Below the pieces are notes generated by a model, which was not told the origin of the DNA, ran no database searches, and worked only from the letters and a program-made list of their open reading frames with translations. A stretch of DNA of 64,000 nucleotides from NCBI GenBank assembly GCA_020636315.1, contig JACJYA010000022.1, positions 1 to 64,000 on the forward strand, given 5' to 3'. Positions 47,241 to 55,113 of the stretch are shown here, piece by piece. A program made the position numbers and the translations under genes. Every line of letters starts with the position of its first letter. Position 1 is the stretch's first letter. Source of the DNA: Lewinellaceae bacterium. GTDB lineage: Bacteria; Bacteroidota; Bacteroidia; Chitinophagales; Saprospiraceae.

Positions 47241-47271
47241 AAAAACCCGAGGCTGGGTTTCCGGCCTCGGG
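47241..47271 (-). terminator. Intrinsic terminator after the EF-G paralogue
   Basis: On the minus strand CCCGAGGC (47271-47264), a 10-base loop, GCCTCGGG (47253-47246) and TTTTT (47245-47241), 25 bases after the EF-G stop. Confidence 0.8.
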
Positions 47272-47296
47272 TCAGCGGATTCACGTTCAGGAATGA

Positions 47297-49423
47297 TCAG
47301 GCTTCGGCCGCTTCTTCCTCATGGGCTTCCATCAGTTTTTGCTGAATTTCATGCGGTACAGGATTGAATTCAGCGAATTCCTGGTGGAACTTGGCCCTTC
47401 CCTGCGACAAGGAGCGCAGGGTTGAGGAATACTGATACAGCTCGGCCAGCGGAACCTGAGCGGTGATCTTCTGGTAATGGCCCTCAGCACCCATGCCCAT
47501 GATGATGGCCCGGCGGGTCTGCAGGTCTCCCATGATATCACCCATCACATCATCGGAGCACAGGATTTCCAGCTTGTAGATGGGTTCCATGATCTGAGGG
47601 GCCGCCTGCTTAAAGCCTTGTTTGAAGGCCTGGGTAGAGGCGAGCATAAACGCCATATCATTGGAGTCAACCGAGTGCATTTTTCCATCATACACACACA
47701 CTCTTATATCCTGGCACGGAGAGCCGGTAAGGGGGCCTTCCTCCATTTTTTGCAGAATCCCTTTTTTGATGGCGTTGGAATACTTGGAATCGATAGACCC
47801 GCCCACGATACACCAGTAAAAAGCGAGGGTGCCTCCCCAGGGCAGCTCTTCAACGTCCTTATTGCGCACGCTCAGGTCGCTCGGGTCCGCCATGCCGTCA
47901 GTATAGGGTTCGATACGCATGTGAACCTCGGCAAACTGGCCGGCGCCGCCGGTCTGTTTCTTGTGGCGGTACATGGTATCCGCGGGTTTGGTAATGGTCT
48001 CCCGGTAAGAAATCCGCGGTTTGATAAAATCCATAGACACCCCGTACAGGTTCTCGATGCGGTGTTTGACCAGGTCGAGATGCAATTGTCCCTGGCCGAA
48101 GAGCAGGGTTTGCTTCAGGGTTTTCGACTGTTCAACGATGAGGGTGGGGTCCTCCTCGGAAATGATGTGCAGGGCTTTCATCAGTTTCTCCATATCTCCC
48201 TTACTGGGGGGGCTGACGGCTACTCGTATCCGGGGTTCGGGAAATCGCATGGCTTTGATCTTCCTGTCCTCTCCCTTAATATTGAGTGTATTATTGGTGT
48301 GAGAATTCTTGAGCTTAACGGTTACGCCTATGTCTCCGGCCTTGAGCAGGCCGACCTGCTCCCGGTTCTTTCCTTCGGCGACAAAGATCTGGCCAAAGCG
48401 TTCGGAAGTGCGGTTATAAGCATTGACCAGTTCATCTCCGGTACTGAGGGTACCGGAATAGACTTTAAAGTAAGTCACATTGCCAACCTGGGGCTCAGAC
48501 ATGGTCTTGTAGATAAAGATGGTGGTATCGGCGTTGCTGTCACACTTCAGGCGGCTGCCATCTTCCAGCAATTTGGCGGGGCGGTCAGCTGGTGAGGGGC
48601 AGACGTCATTGATGAAGCCCATGATGCGCCCGCTGCCCATATTCTGGGTGGAGGAGCAGCAAAATACAGGATAGAGTTCCTGATGGGCAATAGCGATGCG
48701 CAGGCCTTCGGTGAGTTCTTCTTCGGTCAGAGACCCTTCTTCAAAGAATTTTTCCATCAGCCCTTCGTCATTCTCGGCGGCTGCCTCGACCAGCGCGTTG
48801 TGCATTTCCTGAGCGCGTTCGATCTCAGAGTCAGGGATCGGCTTTTTTTCGGGCTTTCCGCCTTCGGGAGGGAAAACGTAGAGCGTCATCCGAAGGGCAT
48901 CGACGATGGTGTTGAAGCCGGTTCCCGGGTTGAGGGGGTATTGTACGGGAACGACTTTGTGGCCGAAGCGGTTCCTGGCCTGGTCAAGAGTGGCGTCGAA
49001 ATCTGCTTTTTCGTGATCGGCCTGGTTGATGACAAAAATGGTTGGAGTTTCGAATTGCTCGACATAGTCCCATATGAGTTCAGTGCCAACTTCGACCCCG
49101 TTCTTTGCATTGAGCAGCATCACTCCGGTATCGGCCACCTTCAGAGAAGAGATCACCTCTCCGACAAAGTCGTCAAAGCCCGGCGTATCGAGAATGTTGA
49201 TCTTGGAATCTTTCCACTCCACGTGCATCAGCGAGCTGAACAGAGAATTGCCGCGTTCGCGTTCGATGTTGGTAAAGTCAGACTGGGTATTACCTTCCTC
49301 CACGGACCCCCGGCGTGAGATGGCCCCTGCTTCGAAAAGCATGCATTCCGCAAAGGTCGTCTTCCCACAGCCAGAGTGTCCGAGGAGGGTAACGTTTCTA
49401 ATGTTTTTCGTGTCAAAACTCAT
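47297..49423 (-). CDS. Elongation factor G paralogue (EF-G2 type)
   Basis: A 708-aa protein. The G domain has NVTLLGHSGCGKTTFAECML (P-loop), ERERGNSLFSSLMHVEW in place of the usual ERGITI switch, ILDTPGFDDFVGEV and VINQADHEKADF (G4). Domains II-V follow (GNVTYFKVYSGTLSTGDEL, VAVSPPSKGDMEKLMKALHIISEEDPTL, SYRETITKPADTMYRHKKQTGGAGQFAEV). The His after DTPG that is needed for fast GTP hydrolysis in canonical EF-G is Phe here, as in the EF-G2/FusA2 subgroup where it is also aromatic. It is probably not the main translocase; relatives have unclear or ribosome-associated roles. It is not in a str operon. Confidence 0.88.
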   Translation of the reverse strand: MSFDTKNIRNVTLLGHSGCGKTTFAECMLFEAGAISRRGSVEEGNTQSDFTNIERERGNSLFSSLMHVEWKDSKINILDTPGFDDFVGEVISSLKVADTGVMLLNAKNGVEVGTELIWDYVEQFETPTIFVINQADHEKADFDATLDQARNRFGHKVVPVQYPLNPGTGFNTIVDALRMTLYVFPPEGGKPEKKPIPDSEIERAQEMHNALVEAAAENDEGLMEKFFEEGSLTEEELTEGLRIAIAHQELYPVFCCSSTQNMGSGRIMGFINDVCPSPADRPAKLLEDGSRLKCDSNADTTIFIYKTMSEPQVGNVTYFKVYSGTLSTGDELVNAYNRTSERFGQIFVAEGKNREQVGLLKAGDIGVTVKLKNSHTNNTLNIKGEDRKIKAMRFPEPRIRVAVSPPSKGDMEKLMKALHIISEEDPTLIVEQSKTLKQTLLFGQGQLHLDLVKHRIENLYGVSMDFIKPRISYRETITKPADTMYRHKKQTGGAGQFAEVHMRIEPYTDGMADPSDLSVRNKDVEELPWGGTLAFYWCIVGGSIDSKYSNAIKKGILQKMEEGPLTGSPCQDIRVCVYDGKMHSVDSNDMAFMLASTQAFKQGFKQAAPQIMEPIYKLEILCSDDVMGDIMGDLQTRRAIIMGMGAEGHYQKITAQVPLAELYQYSSTLRSLSQGRAKFHQEFAEFNPVPHEIQQKLMEAHEEEAAEA

Positions 49424-49445
49424 ATGGTCCTCTTTTTGAAATGGT

Positions 49446-49476
49446 TAACAATAGTGCTTCCTTGAAAAATTTCAAA
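49446..49476 (-). promoter_or_regulatory. Likely promoter of the EF-G paralogue
   Basis: On the minus strand TTTG (49476-49473), a 19-base spacer and TATTGTTA (49453-49446): a full -33 match and correct spacing, with a -7 box two bases off consensus. The leader would be about 15 bases. Confidence 0.45.
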
Positions 49477-49801
49477 GCCCAGGTTGTAGCCCGGAATGGG
49501 TGAGCACCTGAAGAGGCGTGTTTAAAGCGCCAGGGCCGCTCTCCACTCTACAGAATTTTTCAATGAACCGTAACTAGGTTGCATGGCCAGGCCACACGAA
49601 AGCGCTGCCTTGTAAACCCTGTCGGGAATTGGAATCCGGGCATTCAGGACAGCGGGGAATGAAATTAGGAAATAATCAGTAAATGACAAAGGTTTCACCC
49701 TATACAGTTTTTCGCAAAGGCAGAACCGTGAGGGAAGGGGGCAAAGACTTATGAAAAAAGGCCCGGGGCTTTCCGATTTGTCCGTAAATTGAGGGTCAAA
49801 A
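49477..49801. other. Divergent intergenic region
   Basis: This lies between the EF-G promoter and the aminotransferase gene. No ORF, strong hairpin or full promoter match is seen. Confidence 0.4.
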
Positions 49802-50647
49802 ATGGCAATCTATTGCAGCCTCAACGGCAAGATCACCGCCCAGGAAAAGGCCAGCCTGGGCGTAACCGACCTGGCAGTGCTCCGCGGCTATGGCATCTTT
49901 GATTACTTCCTGTTCAAATACGGCCGGCCACTGCTGGAAGAGCAATACCTGCAACGGTTCTATAACTCAGCGGAAAAAATGGGCCTCAACCCTCCTCTAA
50001 ACCAAAAGGAGCTTAGCCGAAACATCCACGAGCTGATCGCCGCCAACGGCCAGGGCAATGGGGCCATCCGGCTGGTGCTCACCGGCGGCTACACTCCGGA
50101 TGGCTACTCGCCCTCGGAGCCCAACCTCATCGTCCTGCAACACCCCTATCCCGCCTACCCGGACGCCTACTTCACGGAAGGCGTGGCCCTGATCAGCCAC
50201 AACTTCCAGCGGGAATGGCCGGAGGTAAAAACCATCAACTACCTGACCGGCATCAAGCTGCTGCCGGAGATCCGGAGGGCCGGCGCCCTGGAGGTAATGT
50301 ACCACAATAACGGCATTCTCCGTGAATCGGTGCGCTCCAATGTTTTTCTCATCACTGAAAAGGAAGAACTTGTCACCCCCGACAGCGAAATCCTCTTCGG
50401 CATTACCCGCGATTCGATCATCAAAGCAACGGCCGGGCTGCTGCCTGTCATTACCCGGCGTGTAAACATGGAAGAGGTGTTCCGGGCCCGGGAAGTGTTT
50501 ATTACCGGCACCAACAAAAGCGCTATGCCGGTGGTGCGGATCGACGGGCGGCCAATAGGGGACGGGAAAGTCGGGCATTGGTCAAAAACCCTGAAGGAAA
50601 AGCTGGAGGAATACCGGGAGGCATATTACCAAAGTGCTGAGGTGTGA
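49802..50647 (+). CDS. Class IV PLP-dependent aminotransferase
   Basis: A 281-aa protein. Fold-type IV signatures are LGVTDLAVLRGYGIFDYFLFKYGRPLLEEQYLQRF, the likely PLP-lysine in TINYLTGIKLLPEIRRA, EVMYHNNGILRESVRSNVFLIT and EVFITGTNKSAMPVVRIDGRPIGDGKVG. The family includes branched-chain aminotransferases, D-amino-acid aminotransferases and 4-amino-4-deoxychorismate lyase; Bacteroidota proteins of this size are usually annotated loosely as IlvE-like. No ilv or pab genes are adjacent, so the substrate is open. Confidence 0.88.
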   Translation: MAIYCSLNGKITAQEKASLGVTDLAVLRGYGIFDYFLFKYGRPLLEEQYLQRFYNSAEKMGLNPPLNQKELSRNIHELIAANGQGNGAIRLVLTGGYTPDGYSPSEPNLIVLQHPYPAYPDAYFTEGVALISHNFQREWPEVKTINYLTGIKLLPEIRRAGALEVMYHNNGILRESVRSNVFLITEKEELVTPDSEILFGITRDSIIKATAGLLPVITRRVNMEEVFRAREVFITGTNKSAMPVVRIDGRPIGDGKVGHWSKTLKEKLEEYREAYYQSAEV

Positions 50648-50648
50648 T

Positions 50649-50681
50649 TTTGGACTTTGTCCCTTACATTTCTTATTTTTG
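50649..50681 (+). promoter_or_regulatory. Possible promoter for the GNAT gene
   Basis: TTTG (50649-50652), a 21-base spacer and a perfect TATTTTTG (50674-50681), immediately after the aminotransferase stop. The predicted leader is about 120 bases. Confidence 0.5.
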
Positions 50682-50810
50682 GCAGACTAAATTATTGCCT
50701 CTGACAACGACTTTCATTCGCCGCCTGATTTTCCCGCCTGGAATAAAGGGGAAGTAATGTGCTTCGGCCTTTAGCTTTTTTCAATCATTACTTCAAAAAT
50801 CTTCATTCCA

Positions 50811-51335
50811 ATGCTGGAAATAACTACTTCCCGCCTCCGGCTCATCGCTTTGAACCTGGAGCAGCTACATCTGTTAACTGATGGCCTTGGCCAGTTGCAG
50901 GAGCAACTTGGCCTGGAACCGTTCGAAGTCCGCCTAAGCCCGGAGTTTGACGCAGAATATATAGAATCGATCCATGATTTCTGCCTCCCCCAGGTGGAGG
51001 CGCACCCGCAGGACTATGCCTGGTTTACCCACTGGATCATTGTCCACCGGAAGGACAACTGCCGCATCGGCGGCATCGGCCTGGGAGGCCTGCCGGACGA
51101 AAGAGGAGAATCGATGATCGGTTATTTTGTCGATGAGCGCTACGCCGGGCAGGGGCTGGCCACCGAGGCTGCCGGCGCCCTTTGCGATTGGTTGGGAAAG
51201 GATGGCCGCCTGCAGGCCATTATCGCCACCGTGCCCGTGGGCCACGCTGCCTCGGAACGGATCTTACAGAAGATCGGCTTTGAAATGGTGACGGTGGATG
51301 AGGGAGTCGGGCTTTGGCGTATGGAGGTGAAGTGA
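50811..51335 (+). CDS. GNAT-family N-acetyltransferase (RimJ/RimL-like)
   Basis: A 174-aa protein. It shows the acetyl-CoA fold pattern: LEITTSRLRLIAL at the start, IVHRKDNCRIGGIGLGGLPDERGESMIGYFVDERYAGQGLATEAAGALCDWL (motif A with the pyrophosphate loop YAGQGLATEA) and AIIATVPVGHAASERILQKIGFEMV. This is the acetyltransf_3 (ribosomal-protein-type) branch; the substrate is not known. A GA-rich tandem tract begins at its stop codon. Confidence 0.88.
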   Translation: MLEITTSRLRLIALNLEQLHLLTDGLGQLQEQLGLEPFEVRLSPEFDAEYIESIHDFCLPQVEAHPQDYAWFTHWIIVHRKDNCRIGGIGLGGLPDERGESMIGYFVDERYAGQGLATEAAGALCDWLGKDGRLQAIIATVPVGHAASERILQKIGFEMVTVDEGVGLWRMEVK

Positions 51336-51434
51336 GAGGGGGAGAGAGGGAGAGAGGGAGAGAAGGAGAGGGGGAGAGAAGGAGAGAGGGAGAGAGGGAG
51401 AGAGGGAGAGAAGGAGAGAGGGAGAGAGGGAGGG
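51334..51434. repeat. GA-rich tandem tract (GAGAGGGA units)
   Basis: About 100 bases of irregular GAGAGGGA/GAGAAGGA units start exactly at the GNAT stop codon. The purine/pyrimidine asymmetry could form H-DNA, and the tract is slippage-prone. No coding function. Confidence 0.9.
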
Positions 51435-51574
51435 TTTTGGTCTATGGTTATTCATTTAACTACAGGGGAACAGGGCGCTGATCGGAATTTTTACCAGGGT
51501 ACCGTATGGACGGGTTAGGAATTTTTACCCGGCTGCCAAGACGGGCGCCATTCGCCCGGGCGGGATAGTTTAAA

Positions 51575-51800
51575 CATGAGTCATCCCAAATTTTAGAATG
51601 ATATACTCTTGGATATTATTTCAGGCCTTCAGCCTGAGTTATCTGCTTCTTTCAGGCTTGGGGCGGTGCCCCAAGCTGCAATTTGTCAGGCTTTCAGCCT
51701 GAAAGGCTGTTACATTGATGCCCAGGGCTTCGCCCGGGGAAGATAATTCCAGCCCAAATGTCAGGCTGAAGGCCTGAAATAAAATTCGGGATGACTCATG
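51575..51800. mobile_element. MITE-like element, copy 2 (ends ATGAGTCATCCC)
   Basis: Terminal inverted repeats of 20 bp (51575-51594 and 51781-51800) have one mismatch and match those of the element at 38406-38620 (ATGAGYCATCCCRAATTTT). A second, perfect 22-bp inverted repeat lies just inside: TTATTTCAGGCCTTCAGCC and onward (51616-51637), with 51761-51782. The interior holds shorter hairpins (TTCAGGCTTGGGGC..GCCCCAAGC; GGGCTTCGCCC). No ORF. This accounts for most of the 478-base gap. Confidence 0.7.
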
Positions 51801-51813
51801 TATGAACACACTC

Positions 51814-52428
51814 TCAATTCCCGGAATCTTCCTCTCCCTCCGGCTTTTTCTTATTCAGGATCTCCAGCACTTCGACGGTAATGTCGAGGCTGTCGGCGGC
51901 CAGCAACACGCTGGATCCCTGCCCGTACTGAAGGATGTAATCGTAGCCCCGCCGCTTGCGCATTTCATCCAGCGACTGGCGCAGTTCGTCTTCCAGCTCC
52001 AGTTGAATGCGCTGGGTTTCCGCCACCAGTTCCTTGCTCAGCTTTTCCTGCTCTGCCATTAGAGACTGTTGTTTTTGCCCCAGGCGTTGTTCTTCTTCGG
52101 CAATCTGGCTGGGGGCCAAAAGGCCCTGCTGTATCTTTTCCTGAACCTGGCGAAACTCTTTTTCCAGAGCCGCCCCTTTCTGGTTCATCCGCTGGCTGGC
52201 TTCCGCCTGCCGCTTGTCGAGCGCTTCCTTTTGGTTTCGGAAATAATCGTATTGCTCGACCAGGGTATCCGCATTGAGATAGACGATCTTCAGAGGTGCG
52301 GGTGCTTCAGAGGCCATAGCTCCGCTTTCCGCTCCTTTTCCTTCATTTCCGGAAGATTGCTGAGAGAACAGGTAGATTACTGCGATGAGTAATATGCCAT
52401 TTAATACAAGTGAGATGTTTGCTTTCAT
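51814..52428 (-). CDS. OmpH/Skp-like periplasmic chaperone
   Basis: A 204-aa protein with one N-terminal signal anchor (MKANISLVLNGILLIAVIYLFSQ). The mature part starts IVYLNADTLVEQYDYFRNQKEALDKRQAEASQRM, the OmpH/Skp pattern, followed by a long coiled-coil (about 75-150) and a return segment RRGYDYILQYGQGSSVLLAADSLDITVEVLEILN. Skp-like proteins hold unfolded outer-membrane proteins. Here the N-terminal helix may stay as a membrane anchor. Confidence 0.88.
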   Translation of the reverse strand: MKANISLVLNGILLIAVIYLFSQQSSGNEGKGAESGAMASEAPAPLKIVYLNADTLVEQYDYFRNQKEALDKRQAEASQRMNQKGAALEKEFRQVQEKIQQGLLAPSQIAEEEQRLGQKQQSLMAEQEKLSKELVAETQRIQLELEDELRQSLDEMRKRRGYDYILQYGQGSSVLLAADSLDITVEVLEILNKKKPEGEEDSGN

Positions 52429-52443
52429 TTTTCAAAATTTTCG

Positions 52444-52474
52444 CAAAGGTACGCTTATGGGGTTAGAGTGCAAA
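52444..52474 (-). promoter_or_regulatory. Consensus Bacteroidota promoter for the OmpH-like gene
   Basis: On the minus strand TTTG (52474-52471), exactly 19 bases, TACCTTTG (52451-52444): a full consensus match. Transcription should start near 52437, about ten bases before the ATG, so the mRNA would be nearly leaderless. Confidence 0.75.
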
Positions 52475-52479
52475 GGATT

Positions 52480-52547
52480 GGAAGGCGGAAGTCGGAAGGC
52501 GGGAAGGCGGAAGTTGGAAGTTGGAAGGCGGAAGGCGGAAGGCGGGA
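52480..52547. repeat. GGAAGGCGGAAGTTGGAAG tandem tract
   Basis: About 68 bases of 7-bp GGAAGNN-type units lie upstream of the OmpH promoter. An inverted, shorter tract with related units lies at 52725-52753, next to the cyanophycinase stop. Between them is copy D of the dispersed CTGGAAACCAG repeat (52631-52684). Confidence 0.85.
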
Positions 52548-52630
52548 ATTTCACAATGAAGAACTTCGTACTCAAAAGCGCCCAGGACACAAACGGGCGT
52601 AAGCCGGATTCAGGAGCAGCCGGTGGGATT

Positions 52631-52684
52631 GTTCATAGTTCCTGGTTTCTGAGTTCCTGGTTCCCTGGAAACCAGTGGGTTAGC
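52631..52684. repeat. Dispersed intergenic repeat, copy D
   Basis: GTTCATAGTTCCTGGTTTCT leads into CTGGAAACCAGTGGGTTAGC (52665-52684), the core also found at 7379-7398 (reverse) and 22704-22723. Confidence 0.7.
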
Positions 52685-52751
52685 ATAATCCGGACCCAGT
52701 TAATTGAACTATCCCCAGCCGGTTCCCACTTCTGACTTCGCACTTCCAACT

Positions 52752-53627
52752 TCATTTCAGCCTGAACCCATCTCCCGGCAGCAGTACGCTCAGCTCCAGC
52801 CCCCGGCCGCCCAGCAGGCCGTTCATTTCCCGGCTGTCTTTTCCGGGGTTGCGCAACAGGATCACCTGATAACCTCCTACCACCGTTGCGAGGTTCCCTT
52901 CCACCAGGATAGCCGTGGATTCATCGATGCCGATACAGGCTTCGTTGGGGTTTTCCAGCGCGACGGTGATGAGCCGGTTCATGCGCATGCGATAGACAAA
53001 ATGCTGATCGACGATGGCTTCCGGCAGCAGGCCCAGGCCTTCCTTTATTTCTATATTTTCGGCTTCGATGGTCCTGTAATCGCCGGTGTATTCGGGATGT
53101 TTGTACTCGTTGCCGGTGATCATCTTCCGGCTCATCACGGCGGCGCCGGCGCTGGTGCCGGCAATGGTGGCGCCATTGGAATAAGCCTGGTGGATGGCGT
53201 CGTAAACCGGGCTGCCGAGGACTACCTCCATAAATCGGTTCTGGTCGCCGCCGGTGATGTAGATGAGGCGGGCGCCGAGCAGGGAGTCAATGGCTGCTTT
53301 GGGGTAATCGCCCTTTGCGAAGTTGTACGCCCGGAATTTTTCGGCCGCCAGCCCCTGTTTTGTAAACTGCCGGATGCCGTAGTACGCCGCTGTATCCGGT
53401 TCGCTGCTGGCCATGGGCAGAATGATGGCGTACCCGCCCGTGTCCAGCCCGGAAGCCTGCACCAGCGACTGCACCAGCGCCGGCGGACGCTTGCCACCGC
53501 CAATGATGAAAAGCTTACCGGCCGGCGCCGGGAACATTTCCGCAGAACCGGCCTCCTGAGCGAAACCGAAAGAGGCGTAGATCAGTAAAAGGAAGAAGGA
53601 AGAAAGCAGCTTCATAGTCCGGATCAT
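52752..53627 (-). CDS. Exported cyanophycinase-like peptidase (S51)
   Basis: A 291-aa protein with signal peptide MKLLSSFFLLLIYASFGFAQ (ATG 53615, or 53627 four codons earlier). The S51 fold is clear: GKLFIIGGGKRPPALVQ, YAIILPMASSEPDTAAYYGI, LIYITGGDQNRFMEVV and the nucleophile elbow GTSAGAAVMSRKMITG (Ser159), then DQHFVYRMRMNRLITVALENP and GIDESTAILVEG. Cyanophycinase splits cyanophycin to beta-Asp-Arg dipeptides; exported relatives may act on other beta-aspartyl peptides. The isoaspartyl peptidase at 57933 could complete the pathway. Confidence 0.88.
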   Translation of the reverse strand: MIRTMKLLSSFFLLLIYASFGFAQEAGSAEMFPAPAGKLFIIGGGKRPPALVQSLVQASGLDTGGYAIILPMASSEPDTAAYYGIRQFTKQGLAAEKFRAYNFAKGDYPKAAIDSLLGARLIYITGGDQNRFMEVVLGSPVYDAIHQAYSNGATIAGTSAGAAVMSRKMITGNEYKHPEYTGDYRTIEAENIEIKEGLGLLPEAIVDQHFVYRMRMNRLITVALENPNEACIGIDESTAILVEGNLATVVGGYQVILLRNPGKDSREMNGLLGGRGLELSVLLPGDGFRLK

Positions 53628-53698
53628 ATTTTAATGGAGGCGCTATCAACAGGCCCGGTAAAAACTAACCATTCTGGTGACAATTTAGGGAAAAAGTA

Positions 53699-53706
53699 TA
53701 TTTTTG
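53699..53706 (+). promoter_or_regulatory. Possible -7 box for parA
   Basis: TATTTTTG matches TAnnTTTG; the expected -33 position holds GGTG instead of TTTG. It lies about 75 bases before the parA ATG. Confidence 0.35.
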
Positions 53707-53780
53707 CTAACATTCCGGGCATTCCTGGGGATTATTGTTTAATTTAAGGCACATTCCAGCAAAGCCATCAAAATACTGAT

Positions 53781-54566
53781 ATGGGAAAAGTCATTTCATT
53801 GCTCAACCATAAAGGAGGGGTAGGAAAGACCACAAGTGTGATCAACATCGGCGCGGCAATGGTAGAATTGGGCAAACGAGCCCTGCTCATCGACCTGGAC
53901 CCGCAGGCGAACCTGACGCTCTCCCTGGGGGCTCCCCGCCCTCCGCAGACGATCTACGAGGCCATGCGCGGTGAATCCGAACTGATACCGATACCGGTCA
54001 AGGAGAACCTCGACGTCATCGTCTCCACCCTCGACCTGTCAGGGGCCGAAATGGAACTGATCAACGAGGCCGGCCGGGAGTTCATCCTTCGGGAACTGCT
54101 GTCGCCGCTGCGGGAAGAATACGATTTCATCATCATCGACTGCCCGCCCTCACTGGGCCTGCTTACCCTGAACGCCCTGACGAGCAGCGACTATGTAATG
54201 ATCCCCCTTCAGACGGAATTCCTCGCCCTGCAGGGGCTGGCCAAGATCAAGCAGGTCATACAAAAAGTGAAGCTGCGCCTCAACAAGGGCCTGCAGATCG
54301 GCGGAGTGGTCGCCACTATGTACGACAGCCGCAAGGTGCTAAACCGCGATGTGGTGGAAACCATCAAGAAGTATTTCGGCGACCTGGTCTTCGAAACCAT
54401 GATCCGCGACAACGTTGCCCTGGCTGAAGCCCCGGCACAACGGAAAGACATTTATGACTATAGCCGCAACAGTGCCGGTGCGGAAGATTACCTGAATCTG
54501 AGTAAGGAGATACTGGTGCGGGTGGAGCAGTTTGAGGGGAAAGTGAGGGAGGGGGTGAAGGAGTGA
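53781..54566 (+). CDS. parA: ParA-family partition ATPase
   Basis: A 261-aa protein. The deviant Walker A is KGGVGKTT (residues 11-18) in ISLLNHKGGVGKTTSVINIGAAMVELGKRALLIDLDPQANLT; Walker A' is LIDLDPQ; Walker B is DFIIIDCPPSLGLLTLNALTSSDYVMIPLQTEFLALQGL. Soj-like C-terminal half (DSRKVLNRDVVETIKKYFGDLVFETMIRDNVALAEAP). No N-terminal DNA-binding extension. It is followed by a four-helix-bundle gene, a ribbon-helix-helix gene and a short SecA. Pairing with an RHH protein rather than ParB resembles plasmid type Ib systems and suggests it positions something other than the chromosome origin; this is inference. Confidence 0.92.
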   Translation: MGKVISLLNHKGGVGKTTSVINIGAAMVELGKRALLIDLDPQANLTLSLGAPRPPQTIYEAMRGESELIPIPVKENLDVIVSTLDLSGAEMELINEAGREFILRELLSPLREEYDFIIIDCPPSLGLLTLNALTSSDYVMIPLQTEFLALQGLAKIKQVIQKVKLRLNKGLQIGGVVATMYDSRKVLNRDVVETIKKYFGDLVFETMIRDNVALAEAPAQRKDIYDYSRNSAGAEDYLNLSKEILVRVEQFEGKVREGVKE

Positions 54567-54612
54567 ATGAGTGAATGAGTGAATGAGTGAGGGAGTGAGG
54601 GAGTGAATGTTG
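54544..54612. repeat. GAGTGAAT tandem tract at the parA 3' end
   Basis: It starts within the last codons of parA and runs as GAGTGAATGAGTGAATGAGT plus GAGTGAGG variants. An inverted related tract lies at 55071-55107, so the pair brackets the four-helix-bundle gene. Confidence 0.85.
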
Positions 54613-54684
54613 GGGGGCCCTATTCAAAATAAGTGCGTAAAGAGAGTAGCATTTAACCAACGATGATTTAAAAAAACTCTCTTT

Positions 54685-55056
54685 ATGAAAAAGATGACAA
54701 AGGAAGAATTTGCAGAGTGGATGCGTCAAAGGACCAAGAGCTTTGCAATTAGAGTGATAAAATTTTGTCAGGAGCTGCATTATGGCCCAGCTACTAAAGT
54801 TGTGATATACCAATTAATTAAATCCTCAACTTCAGTAGCTGGAAATTATCGGGCGGCGTGTAGAGCAAGATCTAAAGCGGAATTCTTTTCGAAGATCAGC
54901 ATCGTTGTTGAAGAAGCCGATGAATCTCATTTCTGGCTTGAGGTCATTAAAGAAAGTAGTTTCAGGTGCAATGAAAAAGAGCTGGTTTTTTTGATGCAAG
55001 AAGCTCTTGAGATACTCTCAATCGTAGCCACTGCAAGGAAAAATATCAATCGCTGA
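54685..55056 (+). CDS. Four-helix-bundle protein (S23 / IVS-protein / Avd-like)
   Basis: A 123-aa protein. The family pattern is clear: FAEWMRQRTKSFAIRVIKFCQEL, VVIYQLIKSSTSVAGNYRAACRARSKAEFFSKISIVVEEADESHFWLEVIKES and EALEILSIVATARKNI. Four amphipathic helices are predicted. Family members are encoded inside 23S rRNA intervening sequences or act as accessory nucleic-acid-binding proteins (Avd) in diversity-generating retroelements; free-standing copies are common in Bacteroidota with no known role. Its A/T-richer sequence and flanking inverted tandem tracts suggest insertion between parA and the RHH gene. Confidence 0.9.
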   Translation: MKKMTKEEFAEWMRQRTKSFAIRVIKFCQELHYGPATKVVIYQLIKSSTSVAGNYRAACRARSKAEFFSKISIVVEEADESHFWLEVIKESSFRCNEKELVFLMQEALEILSIVATARKNINR

Positions 55057-55070
55057 TTGATAAAAGAATA

Positions 55071-55107
55071 TTCATTCACTAATTCAGTCATTCACTAATT
55101 CAGTCAT
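55071..55107. repeat. ATTCACTAATTCAGTC tandem tract
   Basis: This is two to three units of CATTCACTAATTCAGT between the four-helix-bundle gene and the RHH gene, in inverse orientation to the GAGTGAAT tract at 54544-54612. It ends seven bases before the TTG start of the RHH gene. Confidence 0.75.
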
Positions 55108-55113
55108 TTCACC

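Noticed and set aside
51334..51434. Possible CRISPR array
   Set aside because: The units are purine-only microsatellite iterations with no spacers, and no cas gene is present.
54685..55056. Diversity-generating retroelement (because the four-helix-bundle protein resembles Avd)
   Set aside because: No reverse transcriptase and no template/variable repeat pair is seen nearby.
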